DNA of 64,000 bases from Glossina fuscipes (Eukaryota > Arthropoda > Insecta > Diptera > Glossinidae), in the NCBI RefSeq assembly GCF_014805625.2, contig NW_023998423.1, positions 16,291,529 through 16,355,528 of the forward strand. The letters run 5' to 3'. Below are positions 13,258 to 24,621 of the stretch, piece by piece. A model generated the notes under the pieces. It did not search any database. It had not been told where the DNA came from and worked only from the letters and a program-made list of their open reading frames with translations. Each line of letters opens with the position of its first letter. Position 1 is the stretch's first letter. Position numbers and translations under genes: made by a program.

Positions 13258-14748
13258 TTATTCAGCCTTAAATATAATTTCATGACATTGCAAAGTAAGT
13301 AAATCCACAACTGCGATGCTTTGAGTTTTTGCAAAACTGGGCACACAAACTAAACGTGTTTTTTGACCATCTAGGCCTTTTTGTAAAGTAGTACTGAATT
13401 CATCACAATTACCCGCGAAGTAAATATGAGGGCATTCTCTTATAATAAACGGATCCGTATCAACGTAAGGATAGCAAGCCAGAGTATCTGGTGCTGTTGG
13501 AGTTAAATGTCCCCAAATTAAAGTTTTGCACAAAGCATCCATCGGTTTTTCCAAAGCCGTACTGCGCAATAGATCGCTTATATTTTGCCCTGAAGTTCCC
13601 AGTACGCGTATCTCTTCTATAGAACAATCGTATGGATTGGGAACACATTGGAAGTTTTCGTAACGTCCTGCTAATGGAAACATGCAATAGTGAAATGGTT
13701 GTTGAGGCATCATAAAATTGGCGGGGTCGCAGGCGCCAGGCATAACATCTAGGGGCACAAAACTACTCCAAGATGCAAACCATTCGTCCAAGGCTTTCAT
13801 GGCATTTACCAACTCTTTGGAATCAAAAACGCGCGTCTGGAAAGCTGTTACCCGTTTGTCTTCAACAACGCCACGCACTGAATTACCAGCTACAATGACA
13901 CGAACTTTTTCTTTTTGTGTTTTCACTGATGTAAAAGTGCCTCGCAGCCAATGTTGAAATAAATTCAAACTGTCCGGGTAATGATGCGATTGTAACTGCT
14001 CTAAACCGGATATCAATACCAACAATTTACTCTCCTTTATAAGCGACAATGCTTTCTGTGGACCACTTTCATAATATAAAACATCTTGAACATCAAAACG
14101 TCCACCTTCTTCTATAATACCCATCACAGCGCAAACCGCCTTGAAATTAAGAAACGAAAAGAAAAAGGCAAGAAGGTCGAAAAATTGCATACAAAAATTC
14201 TAATTATAATTGATTTTTAATAAAATTGTAAAGACCAAAGGAGAATAGAAGAAGGTAGCTGATTTTACATATTAAACTCTTTGAATTATTTTCAATTGTA
14301 AACAAATTCAGACGCTTAATCTCAGATGTGAGCAAATTATTTTTGAATAACTCACCCCAGTTGCCATTTCTTCCGCTGCAATCTTACCAAACAAACGTAT
14401 GCGTTGCAATTCGTCTTCTAGTATGACTTTATCTTCTGGGTCAGCATAATGTTGTCGAGGAGGTTGTGGAGCCAACTGATTTTCTTCAGAAATTTCTTTA
14501 AGAATACTAGGTTTATGAGCCTGGTGTTTATAAATTGTTCCAATGATAATGCATTCTTCTGCAAAATCTTCCCGTAGATCACATAATTTTTTTATCGGTA
14601 GTCGTTTTCCCCAATGCATACTGGCTCGTTTGGCCAGTAGCCCAGACATCTCAGCCAAACGATGGGCATAGATATGGGAAAATTGTTTATGATAATCGAA
14701 TGATTTTAATAAAAACTTCGACGAATGATTTTCATATTTCGGCGGCAT
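13258..14748 (-). CDS. PolD2: DNA polymerase delta small (regulatory) subunit 2
   Basis: A two-exon gene. Exon 1 (14356-14748) starts MPPKYENHSSKF and contains the OB-fold part (REDFAEECIIIGTIYKHQ...KPSILKEISEE). Exon 2 is 13258-14139. The intron (14140-14355) has donor GGG|GTGAGT and acceptor TTTCAAG|GCG, phase 0, giving about 424 residues against 469 in human POLD2. Exon 2 has the inactive calcineurin-like phosphoesterase domain: LLVLISGLEQL, RVIVAGNSVRG, VMPGACDPANFMMPQQP, NPYDCSIEEIRVLGTSGQN and CPHIYFAGNCDEF. POLD2 bridges the catalytic subunit POLD1 and POLD3 in the lagging-strand replicase and acts in repair synthesis. A minus-strand AATAAA lies at 13205-13210, inside the 3' region of convergent LSm8, so the two 3'UTRs probably overlap. 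Exon 2 has extra open sequence upstream (to 14190) that I treat as intron. Confidence 0.94.
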
Positions 14749-15404
14749 TTGGATGCGTTTGATACGATGTTTACAGAAAATAAAGATTGTTAAATAGTTG
14801 ACAGCATTGCGGTTGGCTTTGTTGTTGCAAAAATTCGCTCGGCTAATGGCAGCATTTTGGTATTATTGTAAAACTGCGCTTGCTCTAAGAGCAATTATTT
14901 GGCAGCATTGTGGTATTTTTGGCACCGTAATTATAAAATTACTATCTTTTATTCAAAAAAACGAAGTATTTGTTAAATAAAAAACCAAACATTTTAGAAA
15001 GAAAGTAAAGAGCAAAGAAAATCTTCAATGGTTTGAAATGAGTCCTTGCTTAATTCAATTCGAAGAGGAGCAAAAACGGAATCTCATAGAAAATACGGCG
15101 CTGTATTTTGCGATGTCAGCAACGTCTAGAGCAAAAAAAGATCTTATTTTATAATAGTAATATTTTCAAATTATCCTTAAATTAGAAAATTGTCGAGTTT
15201 TATAGGCAAAAGCAGTTTATTTTTTATTCATAACCATTTGCTGTATCATAGCAAACGCAAAAATTTAAATAAAAGCAATTGTTGATATTACTATAAATGA
15301 ATCGATGAAATATTTAATACTGAATGATTTTCTTCCTGTTAATGAGGCCGTAGCTATCCAGCCTCAATTAGTCCTTGCCATTTTTTTTCGTTCCTTTTCT
15401 TGTC

Positions 15405-16574
15405 TTACGAATTGTCTTCATCGCTTTCGCAATCATCTAAAAATGGTCCTCGATGCGCTCCTTGTTGATTTTGATTATAACTAATGGGACCTAAAATAAC
15501 AGGCAAAGCAGGTTTATTTTCTAGCTTTGCATCTGGCTGCTGTTGCTGCTGCGGTTTTCTTGCCAATTGAGGTATTCCTTTACAGTATTCTATCAAATGT
15601 TTTGGTGGCTTACTTTTCATATTGAAGCGGTCGATAATTCCGTAAATACGTTTTGGTTTGCACAAACAAACCAATAACTGCAAGTCATATGTTTCGGGCT
15701 CTGGGGAATAACACAATCTATAAAAATGGTTACCTTTGTTTAAACCAATAGGCAAACAAGAGGCGGTGTCTGCTATTACGTTAATGGAAATATTCCCGTG
15801 TTTTTCAAAATTTTCTTTCGCTTTTTCCTCAGAAATTACTCCGTCCGTAACAAATATGCGACCAACGTCTAGCTTTTCTAACAACTTGTCATCTCTTTTT
15901 TCGGAATAATCGTTGAATATTGATAAATTAGAAAGCAACGCCACACGTTTAGGAAATCGATTGGATAGCTTATAAATAAAGTTTTCGTAACCGAATAAAT
16001 TTAAATATATGGCAAAAGTCCTTCCCTCATGATATTCCACAATGGTATCAATCTCCTTTAAACACTGAGCTAGCAATGGCAATTTTTGTACCGATGTGTA
16101 AAGTTGGTCATCAGGTACATGTTTTAAATTGACATATAGTTTTTCCACACCTTGACTAATCCACTTAGCAAAATCATCATTTAACAAAGCTGTACGCGTA
16201 TCCAAGAAATTGCCTGCATATATATAGTTCAGTTTGCCATTTTCTCTGATTAAAATCATTAAATTATGATCCGCATCTTGAGATTCACATGTGAACATTT
16301 GCAGTGTATGTCGTTTTTCAATAATTATATCTGTGAAATTGTAAGGTTCCAAATAGCAAAAATTATCTGTAAAGAGACCTTTATAGTTGGTGATTTCACA
16401 ATATTTCTTAAATTTTTCCGCCAAATTTCGTGTAGTATAAATGGTGCAAAGCTTCTGCGGTAAAGTTTGCTCTTCCAAATGCAGTAAATGCGTCAAAATA
16501 ATCTTTTGTTTGGGATCATAAGTTAAAGGAAAAGCATCAAATATAATTAAATCATTTAAATCTTTTAATTTCAT
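15405..16574 (-). CDS. SNM1/Apollo-like metallo-beta-lactamase (beta-CASP) protein, probably catalytically dead
   Basis: One uninterrupted 389-residue ORF. I align its landmarks by eye to the SNM1 family of 5' exonucleases (DNA cross-link repair, telomere end processing). Residues 23-36 (KQKIILTHLLHLEE) fall where SNM1 has F-LTHFHSDH. Residues 89-108 fall on TVTLIDANHCPG-MF-F. YIYAGNFLDTR (118-127) replaces ILYTGDFR, and KLYVNLKHVPDD replaces LYLDTTY. NHFYRLCYSPEPETYD (282-297), then KPKRIYGII, fall on Y-LPYSEHSSYSEL...KPKIIPTVN of the DRMBL domain. The metal-binding His/Asp residues (HxHxDH, the later His, the Asp of TGDF, the His of SEHS) all appear substituted. The tail (from about 335) is low-complexity, with a short glutamine run and an acidic end. 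I infer a structural or adaptor role, possibly a telomere or repair factor. It could instead be another beta-CASP relative. It lies on the same strand as PolD2. Confidence 0.6.
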   Translation of the reverse strand: MKLKDLNDLIIFDAFPLTYDPKQKIILTHLLHLEEQTLPQKLCTIYTTRNLAEKFKKYCEITNYKGLFTDNFCYLEPYNFTDIIIEKRHTLQMFTCESQDADHNLMILIRENGKLNYIYAGNFLDTRTALLNDDFAKWISQGVEKLYVNLKHVPDDQLYTSVQKLPLLAQCLKEIDTIVEYHEGRTFAIYLNLFGYENFIYKLSNRFPKRVALLSNLSIFNDYSEKRDDKLLEKLDVGRIFVTDGVISEEKAKENFEKHGNISINVIADTASCLPIGLNKGNHFYRLCYSPEPETYDLQLLVCLCKPKRIYGIIDRFNMKSKPPKHLIEYCKGIPQLARKPQQQQQPDAKLENKPALPVILGPISYNQNQQGAHRGPFLDDCESDEDNS

Positions 16575-17621
16575 GATTTATTAATTAGAAATTGACTTCT
16601 TACGAAAAATTACCGGTATCACCACAAAAAAAAAACACTAATGATAATCGTACATATGTTTATTGTTTCATTCCGACATTCTTCATAGTGATTATATTGA
16701 GCAGAGACCGCAACAATTTTCTTCTGCTCGAAATATTTTAAACAATAAAGAACCCTTACAAGATATCTTTAATAATGTAAAAATTTTGACTATAGGCATT
16801 AAATATACATCATTTTTAGTTTGTTAGTTTTTCTTCATAATCCCAATTTATTCAGATTATTGAAATATGCGAGATCTAATATTTTTTGCTAGCAAACCAA
16901 AATCAACTTTCAGTCAGCTGTCCAGTGTGAGAATTATAAATGATTAACAAGAACAAATAATGGGATCCTCAGCCTGACTAACCGCACGGTCTTGGCCAAG
17001 ATTTTTAATTTATTTGTCGCTATGTTCAAAAATTAGCCAAATCGAGCTATAACAATGACATTATTTTTTTTCACGTTTTCTTCAATTTTTAAATTTCCAA
17101 ATTACACTCGAAGAATAGGGATGGCATCACCTACATTTTGAAATTTGTCTATTACTAAGAATTACAAGTGTTAATATACGGACAATTACTTTAATGGCAA
17201 TCGTATACTTGTTTATTATTTCATTCCGCTATTCCACACAGTACAGCGCATAATAACTTGTTTCAGAGCAAAATATTTTGAAGAATCGAGAATGTTTGCG
17301 GGAAACTTTTAAAATTTTTTACTAGTTTGTTCAAATGAGAGATGATAGAAGAGCAAAAGCGACCAAGTAAGGAAGAAGAATCGGAAACAACCAGAAAACC
17401 ATTAAAAAGAATAACAATTTCTTTTATATATATTTTTATATATATTAATAAAGTATTTTAAATATATAATAAAGCTATTATACAAATAAAGCTTTTTATA
17501 TTTAAATATAAATTATATAAATTAATATACAGCAACAGGAAAGGCCAGTTTGATTTTCCCAATGACAAATCAAAGCGGTTGAAAAAGTGTTTGTTGCTAT
17601 AAGTTCCAACTAGACGACGGG

Positions 17622-18693
17622 TTATTTAGAATTAAATTTTGGATTTAATGACAAGTGCTTTTTACGAAATTTTGGGACATTTCGGACATTCGAATGCCCG
17701 GTTTGGTTTGATTCATCATTAAGAGTCATTAGTCTTTTTCTGGTTGCGGTTGTTCTAAACTTGGCTTCCATACTTTTTTTCGATATCTGAGCTTTTATAT
17801 CTTTTAATTCAGTTTCACAGTTCGTTTCCTGCAAATCATCTTGAAATTCTCTTAGAATATTTTGTATGGATATTTTGCTCTCTTCCGATATGGAGATTTT
17901 TTACCATTCGCTGCAGATATAAAAAAAAAAATTATAAAAATTAGCATCAAAAAAGTGTGAGAAATATTAATGCCATACCTTGGATTATCTGCTTATTTTC
18001 TTGGAACTTAGATATCTTCTCGTTTTCATCTAAGATTATGAAGGCAAATATATCATCGTCATCTTCATTCCAATTTTCACTTATCCCAGTTTTACACTGG
18101 TTAGATGAGACTAGAGCTAAAAAATTTTGGATTAATTTAAATATCTTCACAAATTTTAAAAACAACTTACTTTCGTTGTACGTGTCCTCTTTCTCGATAT
18201 AACCACGATCTGAAAAGAAGGTACAAAGTTAGGGTTTTTAAAATATTATATCTACAATTGTTTTCTTTTTGTTGTCATCATGAGTTCCTTCTGGAGCGTC
18301 TATGGTGTTTACTTCTTTCATCGTAACTTCCGCTTTGTTACAACATTCGATTAACTCTTCATCAGTGATATGAAATTCACTTCCAGCAGAATGTGACAAC
18401 AATTCATGACATGATGTAAATTTTTGCGATGCTGTCATATTGTCAAAATTGCCTATTGTCGTTTGCACATAAGGCCGGGAATCCACTAAAGGCATTATTT
18501 CATCTTCGTATTGACCCATGCTTTTTTCTAACGCGATATCTTTTTGAATTACCAATGTTTTATTGATATCATTCGGGCCGTCTAAGCAACTTTCTTCACT
18601 TGTGATGTTCTGCAATTTATGTTTCCTTTGCATCCGCTCCTGATAGACAGATTTGTAGGAACTTTGGGGAAAGGATTCTATGTTTTCACCCAT
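17622..18693 (-). CDS. Unrecognised multi-exon protein with a broken last exon
   Basis: Not recognised. Exon 1 begins at 18693 (MGENIESFPQSSYK) and is acidic and hydrophilic, with ITDEELIECCNKAE. A 39-nt exon 2 (18171-18209) has a strong acceptor (CTTCTTTTCAG) and donor (GTAAGT). Exon 3 (17979-18116) has acceptor TTTTTTAG and donor AAG|GTATGG, with ENWNEDDDDIFAFIILDENE. Exon 4 (17622-17910) follows CTGCAG and ends in a basic tail, KKHLSLNPKFNSK. Exons 2, 3 and 4 all enter in phase 1. Two problems remain. The exon 1 donor is not settled: ATT|GTAGAT at 18255 is phase 0, while a phase-1 donor lies near the ECC codons. Exon 4 also reads into an early stop unless one base is added in the A6 run at 17897-17902; with it, about 95 codons stay open to the native-looking end. 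Either a pseudogene/truncated allele or an assembly homopolymer error. Confidence 0.45.
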
Positions 18694-19520
18694 TTTTCAA
18701 ATTTTATATATTGAATTTTAATTTAATTTTTCTTGTTCTTCTTTTTCTCTTCTTTCACCTACATATTATTGTTGCTGTTGCTTATCGTCAATATGAACTA
18801 TCGCAAGAGATGCAAATCAAAGTAGTAAAAAACAATGAAAAATTAGTATTATTATTATTAAATCATAATTTTATACTAATGAAATAAATTCTTAGATAAA
18901 AAAAAAGGCATTGAAAGTAATTTAAATGCATTATGCCGAATATGATTGACTGATTTATTTAGTTTCTTTTAAAATTTAAGCATTTTTAAAATTTTTAATT
19001 TTACTAATCTGCGAAATTATTAATTTTTGGCATGGAGTACATGGACATGAAAGTTTGTATTCACTTTGCGTATTTTATTCCTTCCTAAAGATCTTTCATT
19101 GCATTGCATTTTAGGATAAACCTATGATTTATCTATTATTACAAGAACTTCCACTTTCGCCTTTTTGGCAGAGTTCATGACGAATGCAAATTACAAGCAA
19201 CTCTGTGCACATTCTTATTCTTTTTGTTTACTTTTGGCGTAAAAAAAATGGCCAGTTAACGGTTTTCTAGCTATTTCGCAAGCGCTTCTGGAACATTAAC
19301 AAAATGAAATTTTTGTGAATTTGCTAATTAAATCAAATTAAAGCAAAAGTAATCAAAAATTTATATTAATACTATAAAATATTATTTGTGAATTGTGATT
19401 TTGTTACTTTACTAATAAAGTAAATTGTATAACATCTAACAAAGGCAATATTGAATCAAAAACGGTGAGAATTTTAGAATAATATAAATATAGAAAGACA
19501 ATATAAATAACTTAGTACGG

Positions 19521-19685
19521 CTCGAAGATTTGTGGCTTAATAATAACAGTATTGATAATTGGAAGAATGTGGAAGTTCTTGAAGAAAATAAATCATTAAA
19601 AGCGGTCAATTTGGAACACAATTCCGTTGCCGGTATCAAAGACATATCGTCATGGTTGGGAAAAATTGATGCTACTCTTTGTTGA
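19521..19685 (+). pseudogene. sds22 (PP1 regulatory subunit 7) C-terminal relic
   Basis: The plus strand reads 54 codons then TGA. It starts LEDLWLNNNSIDNWKNVEVL, then ENKSLKAVNLEHN, and ends WLGKIDATLC. This matches the last leucine-rich repeat and LRR cap of sds22, the leucine-rich-repeat regulator of protein phosphatase 1 (family pattern: LEELWLN...W...VL..NK.L.TVYLE.N...IDATLC). About eight residues seem to be missing between NSVAG and KDIS, where the family has a longer basic stretch. A possible acceptor (aataacttag) lies just before, but I see no upstream exons in the window. Most simply this is a decayed duplicate. A live terminal exon of a gene elsewhere is less likely given the deletion. 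Confidence 0.6.
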
Positions 19686-19689
19686 TAAA

Positions 19690-22366
19690 ATTTTAATTTT
19701 AATTTCACTCATGTACACCAACAAAAATATTGTTGAGAGTACTCATGAACAATTCGTTATTTGTTGTTGTATGTAACAATTTGAATTTCCTTGCGTTTAT
19801 CGCTATTGAGAATTCGCTATTATTATATATTCTACTTTCCCAAGGGTTAGATTGTTTGCATCAACACCAATTGACATATTGAAAAGTTCACCCATATATG
19901 AAAAAGTTATTTAGTTTAGATTAGTTAGTAATTCTTAGTATGAAGATTTTGAGTTGGGTTCATTTTAATTATGCAATAACTGATTTCGGCCTTAATATTA
20001 TGCAGTAGCAAGACAGCATTAGCAGTAGAGTAATCAAAAGAACGAGAAAGTTGTGCAATATTGATGAAAACCGAATGGAGTAGAAATTATATGACCGTCG
20101 AGGATATACTCGTTTTGTGAAAACGTTTGCAATATTAAAAAAAGAAATTAAAAGGGAAGCTTCAGAATCCCTATAAGGTCTATGATACTGTGATCAAAAA
20201 ATAAGGTGAATTTTTATTCTCTCAAATCTTGTTCATCGCCTTTGTAAAAATCAAATAGCACCGCGATAGTCGAAGTACCTGTCAATATGGCTTCCATTTT
20301 TGAGCAATTTTCAGTCGGTTGTTGCAGTCTTCGTTCATCTTCTGCACGATATTCTTTTGGTTGTTTCCAGTAAAACTATCGCATCCGGGACTAAGCAAAA
20401 ATTTGACAAAAACAGTCCAACAATCTCTCCGACCGATCACGTATGCTGCTTGAGGCAAAATGTCAAATTTATTTAGTGAATTTTCTTAAAAGGAATGCGA
20501 CCGTCTTGATAAAATAACCTCTTTTGCAAATTCTATTAAACTTATATAACAATTTGCGAACATTAGCTTTTTGATTTTATCTACATATTTGTTGTTCTTC
20601 TATTGTGAGTAGTAGAAATAAGGACCTTAACTATCACTTCTCAAGTCTCTTTATGTAATTCATGTCATTATTCTTGGCATATACAATTCGACGGAGAACG
20701 TCAGTGTTTCAATAACCGATGGAGAAAGTTCAAAGTATGATTGCAAGGAAAGAAGCTTACAACAACGTTCTTGCAGTGCCTTTAATGATCGTCTTTAAAA
20801 TGAAATTCATGTTGCTACATATACTGTTCGGTTTATAATTTAGTGCCGAAAAATAAATGGTCCAACTGATCAAATAAAGCACATAGATATTTTTCATATA
20901 AAATTACATTGAGCTAAACTCAATCTCTTCTAAATTTTTTTGCCAGCGATTTCAGCTATAAATTATCAACGAAACGGATTCAAATTTTATTGTCAAATTT
21001 ACTGACGCGCGAAGATCCAAGGCTCTTGAAAATTTTAAGTAATTGTTATTATTATGGTGCACACATGAATCTTTTTAACTATTAACTTAAATTGACTTAA
21101 ATGACGTCAATAAAAGTGCTAACATTTAATAGGGAAACTGTTAAAAAAGTTTTCCTCTGAAAAAATTTAATTAAGTTTTCCATCATATCTATACGTATAA
21201 ATATTCGAGTGCGCATACGTAAAGACTATTGAAAAATCATAATATATATTTAACAGCATTTATTTATGTTAACGTAATAATAGCATGAAAAGCGTACTAC
21301 TGAGTATCAAAAGGTAATGAAATTATAGGATTTTTATTCCTTTAATTGCTTTTTGGTCTTTTTGTGGCCCTTATCGAGATCAAATACGCATTGGCTTGTC
21401 GTTAAAATTTGTGTATAATATATGTTTTAAACAATTGGTAGGATTTGACTGATTATCTTTGTGCTTCTTTCGATTGCTGAGCACATTTCGTATATGATTT
21501 CGACAAGATGATAAGATGAGTTATAAGAACCTAAGAAGTAATGTGGGTTATTATGGGAATGCGTTCATTAGACCTTAGTTTATCAGATTCTATATATGCT
21601 ATAAACGTGCTATTGATGATGAGAACGGAGGGTAGAATCTGTTTTGAGCTTTTTCCACTTTTATGCCTATGCATTGGGCTATGTTAAAACCACAATTGTG
21701 TTAAATCTTGAAGCTTTGCCTGAAATATGGGATGGAATTTAAAAAATCTTCTCATTTTATTTTCATCAAAGAAAATTTCAAAATCAATTAAATCGGTTTT
21801 TAAATTTGCGCACAGTTTTCAAAATTGTGGAACTTATATATCGTCGCAACAGGTACAGCTTGTGGTTTTGTTTATTTTGTTTTATTTAAAAGTTACTCTT
21901 TAGAATTATTATTTTATATATCTGTGCGTACTGGACTGTTAGTTCCCTAACGTATGCTCCAATGCCAGTTACCATATTATACGATTATTTTTCTGGCATA
22001 TTACAGTTGTAAGATATACGAAATATATCAAAATATATACTAATATACTATATACTTGCCCGACTAAAGCATAACAGCAGACGTGACATAATATCACAGA
22101 ACAGAATAGAAAATGTTAAGTCGTAAACGGTAAATTTTAGGAATAGCTGACGTTAGGTAGCGTAGTTTTGTCCGAGGAGTGCTAATTTTCCTGCTTTCTC
22201 GTCAGTAGCGTAAGTAGTAGTTAACGACATCCTGTCAATTACTAATTAACTTAATTCAGTTTTACTCGAATCATATTTCGAAGAGTTCGCCATGGGCACA
22301 TAAATCAATCGAAAGGCCCAGAATGTGGTTTAATATTTATGGAAGACTTTTGACAGATATATTTTT
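19690..22366. other. Non-coding interval before the foldback-like element
   Basis: No convincing ORF. gaagcttcagaatccctataa at about 20158 resembles gaagcttcagaaactctataa at 62879, so some of it is shared repeat DNA. The rest is unremarkable AT-rich sequence. Confidence 0.5.
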
Positions 22367-22660
22367 TAAAGGGTGTGAAGATAAATTCGAATTTAACTAG
22401 TAAAGACACCTACCATTTCTGTTAACATACCTCTGTTAACGACTTAACAGAGCTCATGTTAAATAATTACAATTGAGATATAGTTGGTTTGAAAGCCTAA
22501 TCCGTCCATATTAAAAAAAAGAAAATATTTTTGTGGGCATTTCATGAATCAATATAAAACTACCTTTCAAGCAAACTAAACAAATTCAAATTCTGCTTAT
22601 GGAAACTATTTTTAACGGTATTTGAAATTTGGTATGTTAGCGAAAACTGCATATGAAAAA
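22367..22660 (+). repeat. Left inverted arm of foldback-like element
   Basis: Outer left arm, beginning TAAAGGGTGTG and containing the short palindromes GTTAAC...GTTAAC near 22420-22440. It is the reverse complement of 24617-24910. At about 22635 it passes into the 183-bp unit. Confidence 0.85.
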
Positions 22661-22849
22661 ACACCCAAATTTGACACTCTGGTGCGGTCAAACTAGAAAA
22701 TGTCGCCTACATTCACCTATGTCATGTGAATCTATATGAAAGTACCTATTGCATGGGCAAAAAAAATTCACACTTTTCTTTCGGGAACTGTTTTGAACGA
22801 TCTTTTGAAATTTGATATGTTAGCGATAAATGGTTGTGAGTATAGTATA

Positions 22850-23885
22850 GCATAATGCACTATATTCTAGGACAAAAAAAATATACTGTAGTACAATATA
22901 TATTAGCAAGAAAAAAGCTATACTGTAGTTCAAAAATTTTGTACTATAGTACAGTGAATTTCAGTACAAAATACACTATACTATAGTACAAAAATTTTCA
23001 GTACAAAATACACTATACTGTAGTACAAAAATTTGGTGCTACAGTGCAATGATTTTCAGTACGAAATACAATATACTGTAGTACAATGATTTTCAGAACG
23101 AAATACACTATACTGTAGTACAATGATTTTCAGTACAAAATACACTCTACTGCAGTACAATGATTTTCAGTACAAAATACTCTATACTGTAGCACAAAAA
23201 TTTTGTACCATAGTACAATTATTTTCAGTACAAAATACACTGTACTGTAGTACAGTGATTTTCAATACAAAATACACTATACTGTAGTAAAATGATTTCT
23301 AGTACAAAATACACCACACGGTAGTACAATGATTTTCAGTACAAAACACTCTATATTGTAGCACAAATATTTTGTACTATAGTAAAATTATTTTCACTGC
23401 AAAATACGCTGTACTGCAGTACAATGATTTCTAGTACAAAATACACTATACTGTAGTACAATGATTTTCAGTACAAAATGCTCTATACTGTAGTACCAAG
23501 TTTTTGTACTGTAGTACAATGATTTTCACTACAAAATGCTCTATACTGTAGTACAATGATTTCTAGTACAAAATACACTATACGGTAGTACAATGATTTC
23601 TAGTACTTTTGTACTNNNNNNNNNNGCAATGATTTCTTGTGCAAGATACACTATACTGTAGTACAATGATTTCTAGTACAAAATACACTATACTGTAGTA
23701 CGATGATTTTCAGTACAAAATGCTCTATGTAGTGCAAAACCTTTGTACTGTAGTACAATGATTTCTAGTACAAAATGCACTATACTGTAGTACAATGATT
23801 TTCAGTATAAAATACACTATACTGTAGTACAAAAATTTTGTACTGTAGTACAATGATTTCTAGTACAAAATACATTATACTATAC
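22850..23885. repeat. Minisatellite of about 37-bp units rich in tactgtagta palindromes
   Basis: Roughly 25-30 units of a pattern like ttttcagtacaaaatacac + tatactgtagtacaatga, with units differing by a few bases and some shortened or dimerised. Nearly every unit holds dyads such as gtactatagtac or tactgtagta. A 10-N gap (23616-23625) interrupts it, so the true copy number is unknown. It forms the centre of the foldback-like element. Confidence 0.85.
23616..23625. other. Assembly gap (10 N)
   Basis: Ten N inside the minisatellite; the real array is probably longer than shown. Confidence 0.99.
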
Positions 23886-23889
23886 CACA

Positions 23890-24621
23890 TTTTACCATTT
23901 TTCGTTAACATATCAAATTGCAAAAGATCGTTCAAAACAGTTCCCGAAAGAAAAGTTTGAATTTTTTTGCTCATCGGACAGGCGTTTTTTATATAGATTC
24001 ATATGATATAGGTGAATATAGGCGACATTTTCTAGTTTGGCCGCACCAGAGTGTCAAATTTGGGTGTTCTCTCATAGCTATGTTATGGTAACATAGCAAA
24101 TTTCAAAAAATCGGCAAAAATAGTTCCTGAAAGCAAAGGGTGAATTTTTTTTGCTTAATCGATAGATATTTTCATATAGATTCACGTGATATAGGTGAAT
24201 ATAGGCGACATTTTCTAGTTTGGCCGCACCAGTGTGTCAAATTTGGGTGTTCTTCCATAGCTATGTTATGGTAACATAGCAAATTTCAAAAAATTGGCAA
24301 AAATAGTTCCTGAAAGCAAAGTGTGAATTTTTTTTGCTTAATTGATAGGTATTTTTATATAGATTCACGTGATATAGGTGAATATAGGCGACATTTTCTA
24401 GTTTGGCCGCATCAGAGTGTCAAATTTGGGTGTTCTCTCATAGCTATGTTATGGTAACATAGCAAATTTCAAAAAATTAGCAAAAATAGTTCCTGAAAGC
24501 AAAGTGTGAATTTTTTTTGCTTAATTGATAGGTATTTTCATATAGATTCACGTGATATAGGTGAATATAGGCGACATTTTCTAGTTTGACCGCACCAGAG
24601 TGTCAAATTTGGGTGTTTTTT
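23890..24621 (-). repeat. 183-bp tandem repeat, about four units
   Basis: The start catagctatgttatgg recurs at 24073, 24256 and 24439, exactly 183 bp apart, and the unit then passes into the right arm at 24622. Each unit contains gatataggtgaatataggcg and ccgcaccagagtgtcaaatt. One or two diverged inverted units lie on the left side at 22635-22840, so the two sides have unequal copy number. Confidence 0.85.

Noticed and set aside
13718..13957. 79-codon plus-strand ORF inside PolD2
   Set aside because: Antisense shadow of a conserved coding exon.
15038..15154. 38-codon plus ORF beginning MSPCLIQFEEEQ
   Set aside because: Protein-like in look, but too short, with no splice partner or family match. 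Left unannotated.
22850..24621. CRISPR-like regular repeats
   Set aside because: No unique spacers between units; this is eukaryotic satellite DNA inside an inverted-repeat element.
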